Shown piece by piece: positions 1-11,052 of a DNA stretch of 64,000 nucleotides. How positions within the stretch are numbered: the stretch's first letter is position 1; each line of letters begins with the position of its first letter. The translations under genes were made by a program, and so were the position numbers. Below the pieces are notes generated by a model. The model was given only the letters and a program-made list of their open reading frames with translations, did not search any database and had not been told where the DNA came from. Source of the DNA: Boletus sp. NGJ (taxonomy: Eukaryota; Basidiomycota; Agaricomycetes; Boletales; Boletaceae); NCBI GenBank assembly GCA_019096195.1, contig JAGTXK010000087.1:544765-608764 (forward strand), in the 5' to 3' direction.

Positions 1-663
1 ATGGGGCCTCGTTTTTTCTGTTCTGTCGAGAGAGGGCCAAGCCTTGGCATAAATCAGCAACGCAGACGAGCGGAAACGGAGGAAGGCGGGTACATGAAGC
101 CCGTGACAGGGACTCTTCTGCTTTTTGCCAGAGCTTTTCGACCTATCTTGTCCCAGTCAAGTGCGCCGACCTCAACCACTTGCATCTCGTCCTCCTCGTC
201 CTCGAAGCGTTGCCTTCCGCCCATGTAACTAATGAGTTTCGACACAAAGTCATCCATATCGAACGCGGCAGAGCCGAGTTTCATGGCGCGCGCCTTTTGT
301 GCGCTGATGCTCGAGACATTTCGAAGTACCGTTGAGTCAAGAGTCGCTTCGGTCGGATTTTTGACTGTAACAAGTGGGCGTTTAAGATACTATGACTGTG
401 ACGGCGTGGAGGTGCACACCTTTGGAAAACAACTGGTCTGCTTGTGCGACCTGACCAGCGAGGTCTTCCGCGTCGTGGTCCTGCGGTCTCATGTGATCTG
501 GATCGTGTTGGCTTCATCGCGCAAGGACCAGCGCGTCAGACGCACCTCCTGTCCTCTTCTCGAGAAGACGGTATTTCTTGCGGATATCGCGCTTTTCCGC
601 TGCATCCTGGTCTGGGTCATATGTGGGGCAGTCGATGCTGCCAGCGTTCTCGAACTCGACCAT
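1..663 (-). CDS. NSE4: Nse4, kleisin subunit of the SMC5/6 complex (partial, runs off the left edge)
   Basis: Nse4 bridges the SMC5/SMC6 heads in the nuclear SMC5/6 DNA-repair complex. Reading the minus strand from the ATG at 663 gives an acidic start followed by the family motif IRKKYRLLEK. Short GT-AG introns then lead to ADQLFSK, VKNPTEATLDSTVLRNVSS, QKARAMKLG, DDFVSKLISYMGG and SRRVPVTGFM. An intron at 43-93 joins this to LGPLSTEQKKRGP, the conserved Nse4 GPL(S)-E-KKR segment. The C-terminal winged-helix part lies outside the window. It is transcribed divergently from the RAD5-like gene, so two genome-stability genes share about 230 bp of upstream DNA. The intron joins are inferred by eye but are supported by recovery of family motifs on both sides. 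Confidence 0.87.
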
Positions 664-893
664 GTTTTCTGGCTTGAAAGTTGTCTGTCAGCGATAGCAA
701 CAAGGACGAAGCGCGCGCCTCACGTGATACATTTGCGCGACGCGTTTAACCAAACAAGGACAAACCCATGTGCGAGCCTACACTTTGCCCGACGGCGGCC
801 ACGCGGCCCCTGCCACATCAAAAACTCTACCAGAACTGACGCCTTTACAATCTTAAATCTTTAATCCAATCTTCACTACGCGCGTTGGCTACC
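664..893. promoter_or_regulatory. Divergent intergenic region between NSE4 and the RAD5-like helicase gene
   Basis: This is 230 bp between the NSE4 ATG (minus strand) and the candidate first ATG of the SNF2 gene (plus strand). No coding sequence is apparent. It must hold at least part of both promoters if the start at 894 is right. I see no unmistakable TATA box. Confidence 0.4.
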
Positions 894-3800
894 ATGTCAG
901 CGCATGCGATAGATGTAAGTGCACTCCAGAGTGCTCAGCGTCGCGCTTATAGGAGCTTGTGTAGTACAGCAGAAGTACACGCGCAGTGTGCAAAGGGCCC
1001 GCACCGTGCACGGGTGCTTCAATCCCCGTAGGCACTCTGAGGTACGGCCAAATCGTCAAAGGTGAATTTGGTGAAACCGTCTCCTGGCGGCATTGGTGAG
1101 CATGTCGTCAACTCGGCAAAGTCCTGTGAAAGAAGCTGAAACGATCGGCGTCATTGGAACAGGGGTTGCGTCACACCTGACATCTTGCGCGCGCTTGCCG
1201 TCACCAACTTGAACAGTGTCACTGGATTCAGTGGCATCAGGTGCGCCATCATTTTTTTTTCAGATGTGGGATAGTGGTGAATATTCGCACAGATACGGGG
1301 ACCAGCAAAAGGTCAGGTGCGCTATTGCGGCCCAACGCATAGATCCTACAGACATCCCTGCGAGTGCGAAAATAGTCGCCCCTCCAGCTATACCTCCTGT
1401 GATGCTGTCTGGTCCTTCTGTTCCCGGGCCGTCCAACGGTGCATTGGCCGGACAGAAAAGAAGATACCAATTTGATGTCGCCGAGACCTCTCGGTCGCTC
1501 ACTCAGCTGAGTATTCCAAACGTGACCGCGACACAAGGCGCACGCTGTTCAGTTGGCGACGAAGACGACGAGGCCATGCTCATGGAACCAGAACCAGCCG
1601 ATGAGCTCTATTGTGTCATGAACACTAGCATAGTGGGTGTACAGTACTACATGGGTACGTACTTTGTCGCATTGAGTCAGGTTTCGTCGTGCTTACCCGA
1701 TATGTAGGTCTTGTTTCGCCCGGAGAACAAGTCAGTCTGGTCAGAGAGCCGCACAATCCATATGACAGGTAAGATATAAGATGACATTTTCTCTGTCATT
1801 CTGCTCAATGGAATTGAAAGGAATGCGATCCAAGTAAAGAACATTGGCGGGGCTCAAGTGGGACACATCCCAAGAAATGTCGCGTCCAAGCTAGCCCCAA
1901 TTCTCGATCAGAGGCTGGTCACGGTAGAAGGTGTCATGCACGAGGGAAACCGTAAAGTTCTTTCCATACATTTTGAGTCCTAGATTGACTGTTTTTTTTT
2001 CTAGTGAGCGGCTTCAATTATTCATTATCTATGTAAGCAACATCCAGTCTCATTGGTTCCGTCCTTACCGGCACAAATGTTAGGTCGTTGAACATCTTTG
2101 GACCATCTGACAAACGAGACATGCTAGAGCCAATGCTTATTTGGGCTACCCCTCGGCAAAGGGGTTTCCCACAACGGGCAAGAGGTAGTATTCCAGGGAC
2201 GTCATCTGCAGTTGCCGCAGCTGCCACTTCTGCTGGTGGTGGAGCGTTTCCTTCTGCATACGCTTCTGCGCTCGCAGCAACAATGGGGATGGCTGGCCCC
2301 AGCCAAGCACGTGGGATGACAAGCGCGCAGAGTGAAGCACAGCAAGAGGCAATCAGGAAGCAGAACGAAGCATTCGTAAGGGCTGCTGAGCTTAAGGAAA
2401 TGTTGAGCGGCCTCGAGAGAGTTGATGACGAAGGCCGGCGTACCTCATTGCTTGATACCCTTTGCTCAACGGATGACATCTTGAAACTCCCCGTACATGC
2501 CAATCCACCAGGCATTGCTAGCGGGGAATTGGTTGTGGATTTGTTAAAACATCAGGTAAAACCTTCATTCTGTCGTCGCAGCTGCACACTCACATGCGTA
2601 TAAATCTTAGAGTCAAGCCCTTCAGTGGTGCATTGGCCGTGAGTACCCCGAGTTGCCCATCAAGGAGTCGGACAGCCCGGTCCAATTCTGGCAATATAGG
2701 AAGGCGGGTAACAAGGTATGTTGTCATGATTGACGAGCAGGTGTCAAACTTATAGACTGATTGTCGTCAGCCATACTATTTCAATCGTCGGTCCTATTTG
2801 GTTGATATCTGGTGTAGTGGTTGACTATCCTCGTTGCAGTCGCAACCAAGAGTCCGCAAGACATCGGGACACCTCCGGCGCTTGGCCGAGGTGCCTTGGT
2901 AGCCGATAGCATGGGTTTGGTATGTAGGACAGTGAAGAAGGAAAGCGGTAAATAACAGCTTTTCTAGGGTAAAACGCTCACGATGATTTCCCTTGTCCTT
3001 GCGACGAAGAACGATGTTCCTAAGAAATTCTGCAACAGTACCCTCATCGGTGCGCAACACCACGACGATGTATAATGCCATCCATCTCATCCCCTTTGTT
3101 GATCACAGTTGTCCCGCTCTCTGTAATCTCGAATTGGGAAAAACAGATTGACGAGCACTGCGTCAGAGGCGCCTTGTCCGCATGTGTTTACTACGGTGCC
3201 ACACGCAACATGACACCTCAGCAACTGATGCAATATGATGTAGTGATCACCACTTACCAGGTAGTTTCAGGCGATGCCGATTCCAGTACCGTCACACAGC
3301 ATGGCATTGAGGGGGGAGGACCTGCAAAGAAGAAGAAAAAGAGCGGGAAGGGATTATTCGGTGTGAAGTGGAAGGTACGCATGCGGCGATTTGATGAGCA
3401 TTTCTGGCAAGCTAAAATAACAGATGGTTCTCAGAGGATTATCCTAGACGAAGGCCACAACATCAGGAATCCCAGGACGAAGATGGCCATGGCAGTGTGT
3501 ATGCTTACTGCTGAAAGGCGATGGGTACTTTCTGGAACTCCTGTCGTGAGTGATAGACTACTTGTCCGTCCCGCACCTAAGCGTCCCTCCATAGATCAAC
3601 TCTCCCAGGGTTAGCCACATTGTTTGACTTTGACTTGTTTCTGTCACTGATTTCAACAGGATCTCGGTTCTATGCTTACCTTCCTTCAAATTTGCCACCC
3701 ATTGGACAATGAGGATTTCTTCAAACGTCTGGTCCTACGTCCCCTGAAACAAGGAGATCCCGCTGGTGCAGAATTACTTCGTGTAGGTTTGTTCCACCAG

Positions 3801-6105
3801 CTAGTGGTCGCTCTGACCCTCTGCTAGGCCTTGATGAGCCACATTTGCATTCGGAGAACGAAGGAGGTATGTTTTTGACTGACGCACCGCGGTACCTTCA
3901 GTCCTGACACTGCACCAAAGATGCAAGATAGTGAGGGAAACTCCCTTGTACCTCTCCCACCAGTGAAATCCCTCTGTCTGCCGTTCCCTTCATCCACTCA
4001 CTCGTGATAATAGGTCGACATCACTTTAGTCCCCGTGACACTTAATGATGAGGCACGAGTAAGTGTTGCACCAGCTGTGATGTGCCAATCCTGATTGCAA
4101 TTTTCAGACACTTTATGATGCTGTGGAACTTCTTTCCCGGCAGCGAGTCGAAAGCTTAATGAATCAAGCCGGAGGGATGAACTCTATTGTTGGTGTCGCC
4201 TTGAATCTGGCCATTTTCTGTGCTTATATGTAGATATATATATAGGTGACTACTAACGTCCTGAGCATGCTTACCCGTCTGCGTCAGATTGTTCTCCATC
4301 CAGGATTAGTCCCAGCTAACTACTTGGATCAACTTCGGGTGAACGAGGACATCAATTCTACCTGCGGCGGTGTCGTACAAATCACACCCGAGCTAAAAGT
4401 CAAGTTGGAGTCGATTATTCTCCAAGCGATCGAGGACAACGAAGAATGTCCTGTTTGTTTCAATGTGATGACGGAACCTAGGATTACGTCGTGCACCCAC
4501 GTCTTCTGCTTGGCTTGGTACGTGCCGGTTTATTTGTTGGCATTTTATTTCAGCTCACGATACTTAGTATATCGGAGGTGATCGCAAGGGATCCTAAGTG
4601 TCCTATGGTATGGTATTTGTTGTCCACTGCGTCAACCACATCACCCATTCTCTTGCAGGATCGCCGGCCTCTTACGATGCAAGCTTTAGTAGCGCCGCCA
4701 CCTCCTACGGACCTTACGCAAGCTCCTGTAGAACAAGACACTAATCAAAGTGACCTATGTACTGGATCGTCTGCCAAGATCGGTCAACTCATCCATCTTC
4801 TGAAACTGATCCCTAACGACTCAAAAAGTTTGGTTTTCTCTCAGTTTACTTCTTTCTTGGACAAGGTAATTGTATTTTACGACTATGCTCGTATGTTTGC
4901 ACTGACATGTCGGATAGATTGGCGAGGCACTAGAGGAACATGGGCAAGTCCGCCAGTTGAATAATCTCGGGTGTTGTGCTGAATGTGCCCGCAGGATTCC
5001 ATATGTGCGGTTTGACGGAAAGTTGTCCGCAAGAAAAAGACAGGAGGTGTTAGAGCGGTTCTCCATTCCCCTTGACCCTGATGAATCCCCAGCTCCCGGA
5101 GAACCCCTTCTAACTGCCCGCCTGCGTCAAACTCAAACACGAATCACAGTCGAGAATGACGAGAATGCCACCGATGGCAATGACTCGGACTTTGTCGTTG
5201 GAAATGACACTGACGACGACGACGACTTTGATGAAGACATCTCGACCCGTGTACAGAAGAGCAAGGCAAAGGAGAGCAGGAATAAAGGAAAGGGCAAGGC
5301 GAAAGCAATTCCAGCTGTGAAACAGGTTTTCGACGGCTCTGCGTTCTGCGGCGTGAACCCCAAGGTCATGTTGATTTCGCTCAAGGCGGGTGCGTTGGGT
5401 CTCAATCTCACGGTTGCAAACCACGTCTTTTTGTGAGTTTTGTTTCGCTTTGCTGCGTACATTGAGATGTTCATGCATTTCACCAGGATGGATCCGTAAG
5501 TACCCATATGATTAATCGTTTCATATATTGATTGGTGATTGTTGGCCTCCGTCCCGTGCTCAGATGGTGGCAGGTAATGTGACCAGTCAGCTCGTGGCGT
5601 CTTCTCTGCTGACAATTCCATAGGAGGGTATCGAAAGTCAGGCCATTGATAGATGCAATCGGTAAGCAGGGTGGCCTTTCTCGTTACGCTGACAGACCCT
5701 GACGTTCCTGTAGCATCGGACAGAAGAAACCCGTTCACGTATACCAACTGATCGCCGAAAATACTGTCGAATCCAAGGCAAGTCACACACTCGATCGTCG
5801 CAGAATGACTTTTGCAATGTCGACCGTTCGTCCCAGGTGATTGAAATTCAAGAGAGGAAGAAGCGCCTGATCCAGCATGTATGTAGTCATTCCACATCGT
5901 CGGATAGGTAGGTCAAGCCCGACACAACTTCACAGGTATTCTCTGGCATCAAACGTACGGAGACGCAAAGAGAGAAGAGGGAGGCAAGGCTCCAAGGTGA
6001 GTTGTGGCACTCTCGTTTTCCTGAAAGGGTTGCTCAATTGAGTTTGCTTTAGATCTTGTAGCACTGTTTGGGATCCGCGACCAAAGACGCCCGCGCGAGA
6101 AATGA
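894..6105 (+). CDS. RAD5/HLTF-type SNF2 helicase with HIRAN, split SNF2, RING and helicase-C domains
   Basis: This is a predicted nuclear DNA translocase and ubiquitin ligase of post-replication repair (RAD5/HLTF class). After a low-complexity N-terminus, a HIRAN domain spans about 1620-2060 (VGVQYYMG, REPHNPYDRNAIQVKN, GHIPR). SNF2 motif I is ADSMGLGKTLTM near 2900-2980. The Walker B box is DEGH rather than DEAH (ILDEGHNIRNP near 3450), as is common in this subfamily, followed by VLSGTP. A RING lies near 4447-4610 (CPVC, CTHVFC, LAC, KCPM). Helicase-C motifs are LVFSQFTSFLDK, VRFDGKLSARKRQ, SLKAGALGLNLT and DRCNRIGQ, with an acidic insert near 5150-5250. The CDS ends at a TGA at 6103-6105. 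There are many introns. The first exon is uncertain: ATG at 894 followed by a GTAAGT at 915 joins in frame to the T-tract acceptor before 1264; otherwise translation starts at the ATG at 1264. Confidence 0.87.
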
Positions 6106-6374
6106 TGCGTAGAGTATACTTGCTTTTATAGTACATACAGTATACAGCTTTGTCAAAGTAATTCAACCTATATTGCCCAATCATTGGAATGGGGAGTCCG
6201 AACATGGCGGTACAGGTCCTTTCGAGAAATAAAAACTGTACAGTTTCGGCAATGACCTGGGAGGCGTCAAACCTTAATTGTTGTAGTGCTAGGCGACAAT
6301 AGAGACAAACAACGAGCTCGTCGCCGAGGCAGAATCCACGCTTGCACTTCAAGACCTCAAGAAACATTTCAAAA

Positions 6375-7270
6375 ATGGCTGCGGTACAAACTCTTCCCAA
6401 GGATATCTCGAAACTTGGCCAGGAAATAAAACTCTTCGGCAAATGGGACACACAGGAGTACGCGTCCATATGCTCAAAGAGGAACTTGACATTGATCATA
6501 ACGATAGTGTTGAGGTCAAGGACATCTCGTTGACTGATTACATCCAGGTCCGCCATGCAGTCTACCTCCCCCACACTGCTGGCCGTTATGCAAAGAAGCA
6601 GTTCAAGAAGGCCCAAATGCCCATCGTCGAGCGTCTTGTTGACAGGTATGCCATCATCGGAACAGAGAGGGTAGATCTGAGACATTTGACTTGGCTACCA
6701 GTCTCATGATGAAAGGTCGTAACAACGGCAAGAAGCTCCTTGCCGTCCGCATCGTCGCACACGCGTTCGAGATCATTCACCTTCTCACCGACCAGAACCC
6801 AATCCAGGTTCGTACGCTTCGGGATGGGACGTCTCAAGGCTGGTTTTTAATGCTCTGTGGGGTGCATAGGTACTCGTCGATGCGATCGTCAACACGGGTC
6901 CTCGAGAAGACTCGACGCGTATCGGTTCGCAGGGTACTGTCCGTCGTCAGGCCGTCGATGTGTCCCCTCTGCGGAGAGTTAACCAGGCGATTTCCCTTCT
7001 TACCATTGGCGTAAGTAGCGCGATGGGTTCGAAGCAGACCTTGTTCTCACAGTAAATTTGACACAGACCCGCGAGTCAGCATTCCGCAACGTGAAGTCTA
7101 TCGCCGAGTGCCTCGCCGATGAACTCATCAACGCCGCCAAGGGTTCATCGAACTCGTATGCTATCAAGGTCAGATGCAGTCTGTCATCTGCGATCGCTCG
7201 TGCACTGACGCGACCTTTTTGTAACCAGAAAAAGGACGAGCTCGAACGTGTCGCCAAGTCCAACCGGTGA
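6375..7270 (+). CDS. RPS5: 40S ribosomal protein S5 (uS7)
   Basis: This is a core small-subunit protein of the mRNA exit/E-site region. My exons are 6375-6457, 6508-6645, 6702-6807, 6870-7010, 7067-7168 and 7229-7270, which sum to 612 nt (203 residues), the usual eukaryotic length. Recognisable segments are [95 protein letters not shown] and the terminal [14 protein letters not shown]. All five introns are 50-62 bp with GT-AG ends. The first intron (6458-6507) is needed to reach the family sequence; reading through it gives a false second frame. A truncated copy retaining introns lies at 9701-10175. Confidence 0.97.
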
Positions 7271-7845
7271 AAAAAAGAAACGGCCTGCGTCTGCAGTGCA
7301 TATATGCAGAGGACTTGGGTTCGCGGTACAAGTATGGCTGCACTATACGGGCTTTTTTTAACTACATCCTTGTTTTCTTCCACTCTGCATCTGCGCCAAG
7401 CGCTTTAGCCCTCATGCTTTTATCCATGTATCCTCTATGACACTCCTGCATGCGAGTATGCAACACGTTCTTACCTGGGCTACTTTCGACTGTGCTAGTT
7501 GTTACTTCTTCAATACCACGATATTCACCAGTAACCCGCTGGGCGGATATCCGGTGTTCGGACTCGGACGCGGCGTAGAATGCGCCGAGAACCTGATTTC
7601 TGGTATTTCCCGAGTCTTCCCTGGAGCTAAGTTGGTTCACAACAAGGCGTAAAGCGAAATGAGGGAGCGCGACAATTTCAAGCAAGGTATGCATCTTGGA
7701 TTCTTCCGATTTGATGCTGAGCGCTGAGCCAAGATAAACCCCATGAACACTTGACAATGTCCAATGACCAGAGTTAGATTGTTGTCACACAATCATTACT
7801 ACTGAGTTGGAGAATGCTCGTGGGCAGGTCTTGACTCGGATCCTT

Positions 7846-8160
7846 CCGCTCGTTCTCGACGGTCTACGCCCTTCACATCGCCTTGGCCCCCTGGTGTTTC
7901 AGCCCGCGCATCTCTTGCGCCGGGCCCGGGCCTGGACGGTGTGGAGAAACACCGTTACAATTTGATAGCTAGGACGCTTCATCTCCAGAGATCCTGGAGC
8001 CTGACTCAGGATACTCGTCGGCCGCTCGTTCATGACGGTCTACGCCCTTCATGTCACCTTGGCCCCTTGGTGTTTCAGCCCGTGCATCTCTTGCGCCGAG
8101 TTCTGGACGATGTGGAGAAACACCGTTATCATTGCCAATTTGTTAGCTAGGATGTCTCAG
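7846..8160 (+). repeat. 176-bp tandem repeat upstream of phosphatase copy 1, recurring upstream of copy 2
   Basis: Two imperfect copies start at about 7846 and 8022. Shared blocks include CCGCTCGTTC, ACGGTCTACGCCCTTCA, TGGTGTTTCAGCCCG, CATCTCTTGCGCC and TGTGGAGAAACACCGTTA. Diverged versions of the same unit recur at about 10640-10740 and 10790-10920 upstream of the second phosphatase gene. The repeat therefore travels with the gene, and its position makes it a candidate promoter element. Confidence 0.75.
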
Positions 8161-8221
8161 CTCCGGAGTGCAATACAATGCCACTCTTGGATGCGTCGTT
8201 ACCGTGGGCGTAAAAACCGGG

Positions 8222-8228
8222 TATATAA
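8222..8228 (+). promoter_or_regulatory. Candidate TATA box of phosphatase/beta-trefoil copy 1
   Basis: TATATAA lies 66 bp before the ATG at 8294. The same box in the same context (ATATAACCCCTGCTTTCTGC) is kept upstream of copy 2 at 10980. Conservation in the paralog supports function. Confidence 0.6.
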
Positions 8229-8293
8229 CCCCTGCTTTCTGCAGGATTGTGCCCATTCATCCCTTCGATCAACCTCACATCGATCTCATCACT

Positions 8294-9609
8294 ATGGCAG
8301 CAGCAGCAGGATGGCAGCGGTTCATGCAAGTCACTACGTCTGTGCCCACCGGACACAAACTCTACCGTGCCTCCGCCCCCAACTACAACAACCAAGACAG
8401 CGATCAAAATCTCACTCAGGCAGCGGTCAACTTCCTCGTCAGCCAAGGGATCAACAGCATCATTAGTTATAATGAACACGAATACACGGCAGCAGAGAAG
8501 GCCAGATTGGCCAATGCGGTACCGCCAATCAAATACTTGCATCTCAGGCTCGGGGACTTCAAGCCGCCTACCCTCGCGCAGTTGAAGCAGGCGAACGACT
8601 TTTTCCTGGAGAACACGTCGACGCTGGTACACTGCGGCTATGGCATGGGTAGAACTGGGACGGGTGTCACCGGACTACAGATATACACCGTGCATGGCGC
8701 GAGCCTTCAGCCTTTGGCCGCGACGTGGACTCGAGGGCTTTACAGCAACCCGAGTGGAAACAACGTCGAAACACGGGAGCAGGTGTCCATTCTTGCTCAA
8801 CAGCGAAACATCTTTTTGCCGTATGTACTGTCTTTCGCCGACGGGGGGGCGAAGCTTATTTTTATTTATTTATTTTGCGATCTAATTTTGTTCGTAGTCG
8901 GGTCACAGGTATCCCCGCTGGCAATCCCAACCAGGCGTATGCAATCATCAACTTCGCGACTGGCTACTACCTGACGCTCTCGACTGACAAGCGTAGCGTC
9001 ATCTCCCTCTCTCCGGAGACGGTGGAGACTGCATCCACGATTGCACAAGCAGTAAGTCTAGAATGGTTTGTATATCTGAATCCCCAACGATGCTTATCGA
9101 CGTTAAAACTGTAGTACCAATGGGTGGTCACGAATACACAGGGCGACTATACGCTCTCGAACAAGACGACGCTCACCAGTTTCGCGCTAACCAAATCTGA
9201 AGGTGCCCTGGTGAACGATACAGTGACGTACGGTACCCAAGCACAGGGGAATATACTGTTCACGATCAAGGAAGTCACCTCGGGCGATAACGGCCGCTAC
9301 GTGTGAGTCCGCCTCGACATTGACCAAGATAATGCATGTTGAATGTTCGTAGTATCTCCCCCAAACCTAGTCCCGGCCTTGCAGTAGCGATCAATACGCC
9401 GAGCGACGATGTTGGTGCGGCTCAGCAGGTATGTAATTGGTGATGCTCGCAGAAGCTGAGACTCATAGACCATTGTCTGTATCTGGGCACAGATGCCTGC
9501 GCTGCTTGCAACCAACAATACGAGCAATAGCTTCGGGCTTTGGATTCTCTTGAGGTCTGACTTCAGGGTCACTGGACTTCTAGGAGGGACCGAATACGAG
9601 GCTGAGTGA
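8294..9609 (+). CDS. CX5R dual-specificity-type phosphatase fused to a beta-trefoil (ricin-B-like) domain, copy 1
   Basis: Exons 8294-8820, 8898-9051, 9115-9302, 9353-9428 and 9493-9609 give 353 residues in frame. Residues 1 to about 175 form a compact cysteine phosphatase. The signature HCGYGMGRTGTG places catalytic Cys114 and Arg120. Asp88 in LGDFKPP sits where the general acid of dual-specificity phosphatases is expected. From about residue 180 the sequence (NQAYAIINFATGYYLTLS, YQWVVTN, ISPKPSPGLAVAINTP) reads like a lectin-type beta-trefoil. No signal peptide is visible (it starts MAAAAGWQRF), so a cytosolic product is likely. It is the first of three copies in the window; copy 2 is intact and copy 3 is broken. 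The phosphatase call rests on the signature. The trefoil call is weaker and inferred from the repeating pattern. The substrate is unknown. Confidence 0.78.
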
Positions 9610-9700
9610 GGTTAATCCGGAGAGAGCACTGTAATGTGTACGATTTGAGGATCTTGAAGATCTGGCAATGTGTTTGTTTCCAGTGTACGAGTAGGAGTAG

Positions 9701-10175
9701 TTCAAAAAGGCCCAAATACCTATCGTCGAGCGTCTTGTTGACAGGTATGCCATCATCGGAACAGAGAGGGAAGATCTGAGACATTTGACTTGGCTACCAG
9801 TTTCATGATGAAAGGTCGCAACAATGGCAAGATTCAAGAAGCTCTTCGCCGTCCGCATCCGAGTCGGCGTTTGAGATCATTCACCTTCTCACCGACCAGA
9901 GGTCCAGAACCCAATCCAGGTTCGTACGCTTCGGACTCAGCGAGACGTCTCAGGCCCAGGGCTGGTTTTTAATGCTCTGTAGGGTGCACAGGTGCTTGTC
10001 GGTGCGATCGTCAACACGGGTCCACGAGAAGACTCGACGCGTATCGGTTCGCAGGGTAAGGCTGTACGTCGATGTGTCCCCTCTGCGGAGAGTGAACCAG
10101 GCGAGTTCCCTTCTTACCATCGGCGTAAGTAGCGAGATGCGTTTGAAGCAGACCTTGTTCTCACAGCAATTTGGC
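9701..10175 (+). pseudogene. Partial RPS5 pseudogene with introns, left by segmental duplication
   Basis: It starts abruptly at sequence equivalent to RPS5 6602 (TTCAAAAAGGCCCAAAT) and follows the parent through three introns to about 10170. The first two exons and the last are missing. Relative to RPS5 it has small insertions near 9830 and 9900 and many substitutions, so no reading frame survives. Because introns are kept, this is DNA-level duplication, not retroposition. It lies between phosphatase copies 1 and 2 and marks the edge of the duplicated unit. Confidence 0.92.
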
Positions 10176-11052
10176 CAGTGGGCTTACATACATCTCTGTT
10201 TTCTTCTACTATCTGCCCCAACCGCTTTAGCCCTCACTGGCATGAATGCAACTATGACATCCTTTTACTTCTAGGACACTTTTGCATGCGAGTATGCAAC
10301 GCTTCTTAAATGGGCGACTTTTAAGTCTCGACTGTTCTGGTTCTTCAATGCCACCATATTTCACCAGCAGGTCACTTGGGCGGATATCCGGTGGGCGGAC
10401 GCGGCGTAGATTGCCAGGACCCGGTTTCTACCAGTTCCCGTGTCTTCCCTTGAGCTGTTGGTTCACAACAAGGCGTAACGCCTTACTAAAGCAAAACGAG
10501 GGAGCGGACCCTTTCAACCAACTTCAAGCAGAGGTATGCATCTTGGATTCTTCCGATTTGATGCTGAGCCAAGACAAATCTCGTGTGTCCATGTATACTT
10601 GACATTCATCATTATTACCGTCAGCAGGTGACAATCTACAAGACGGCTTTCACATCGCCTTGACCCCCCGGTGTTTCAGCCTGTGCATCTCTTGCGTTCA
10701 GCCCCTGGATGGCGTGGAGAAACGCCGTTATCAATGCCAATCTGGTAGCTAGGACCCTTCATCTATAGAGTCCTTGGAGAATGCTCGTCGGCAGGTCTTG
10801 ATCCCTCCGCTTGTTCTTCACGGTCTACGCAGTAACGCCCCTGATGTTACCTTGGCCCCTTGGTGTTTCAGCCCCTGAACGGTGTGGAGAAACCCGGTTA
10901 CCAATGCCAAATTGATAGTTAGGACGTCCAACGCAATGCCCCTCTTGGATGCGTCGTTACCGTAGGCGTTAAAACCGGATATATAACCCCTGCTTTCTGC
11001 AGGATTGTGCCCATTCATCCCTTCGATCAACCTCACATCGATCTCATACACT
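10176..11052. other. Duplicated intergenic spacer between the RPS5 pseudogene and phosphatase copy 2
   Basis: This spacer is a diverged version of 7280-8293. It includes the RPS5 3' flank, the 176-bp repeat units (about 10640-10740 and 10790-10920) and a TATATAA at 10980. No gene is supportable in it. Confidence 0.6.

Larger units (their letters stand above)
7271..8293. other. Intergenic region carrying duplicated upstream sequence
   Basis: About 1 kb lies between RPS5 and the first phosphatase/beta-trefoil gene. The left half (7280-7780) is RPS5 downstream sequence that recurs in diverged form at about 10170-10600. The right half holds a 176-bp tandem repeat and a TATA box, listed separately. 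I find no supportable gene. Confidence 0.6.

Noticed and set aside
232-864. 210-codon plus-strand frame
   Set aside because: It is the antisense shadow of NSE4, whose minus-strand exons carry family motifs.
5133-5897. 254-codon minus-strand frame
   Set aside because: It is antisense to the helicase-C exons of the RAD5-like gene and has no protein-like features.
7271-8293. A separate gene in the 7.9-8.5 kb plus-strand frames
   Set aside because: These frames overlap the 176-bp promoter repeat and the first phosphatase exon and carry no domain of their own.
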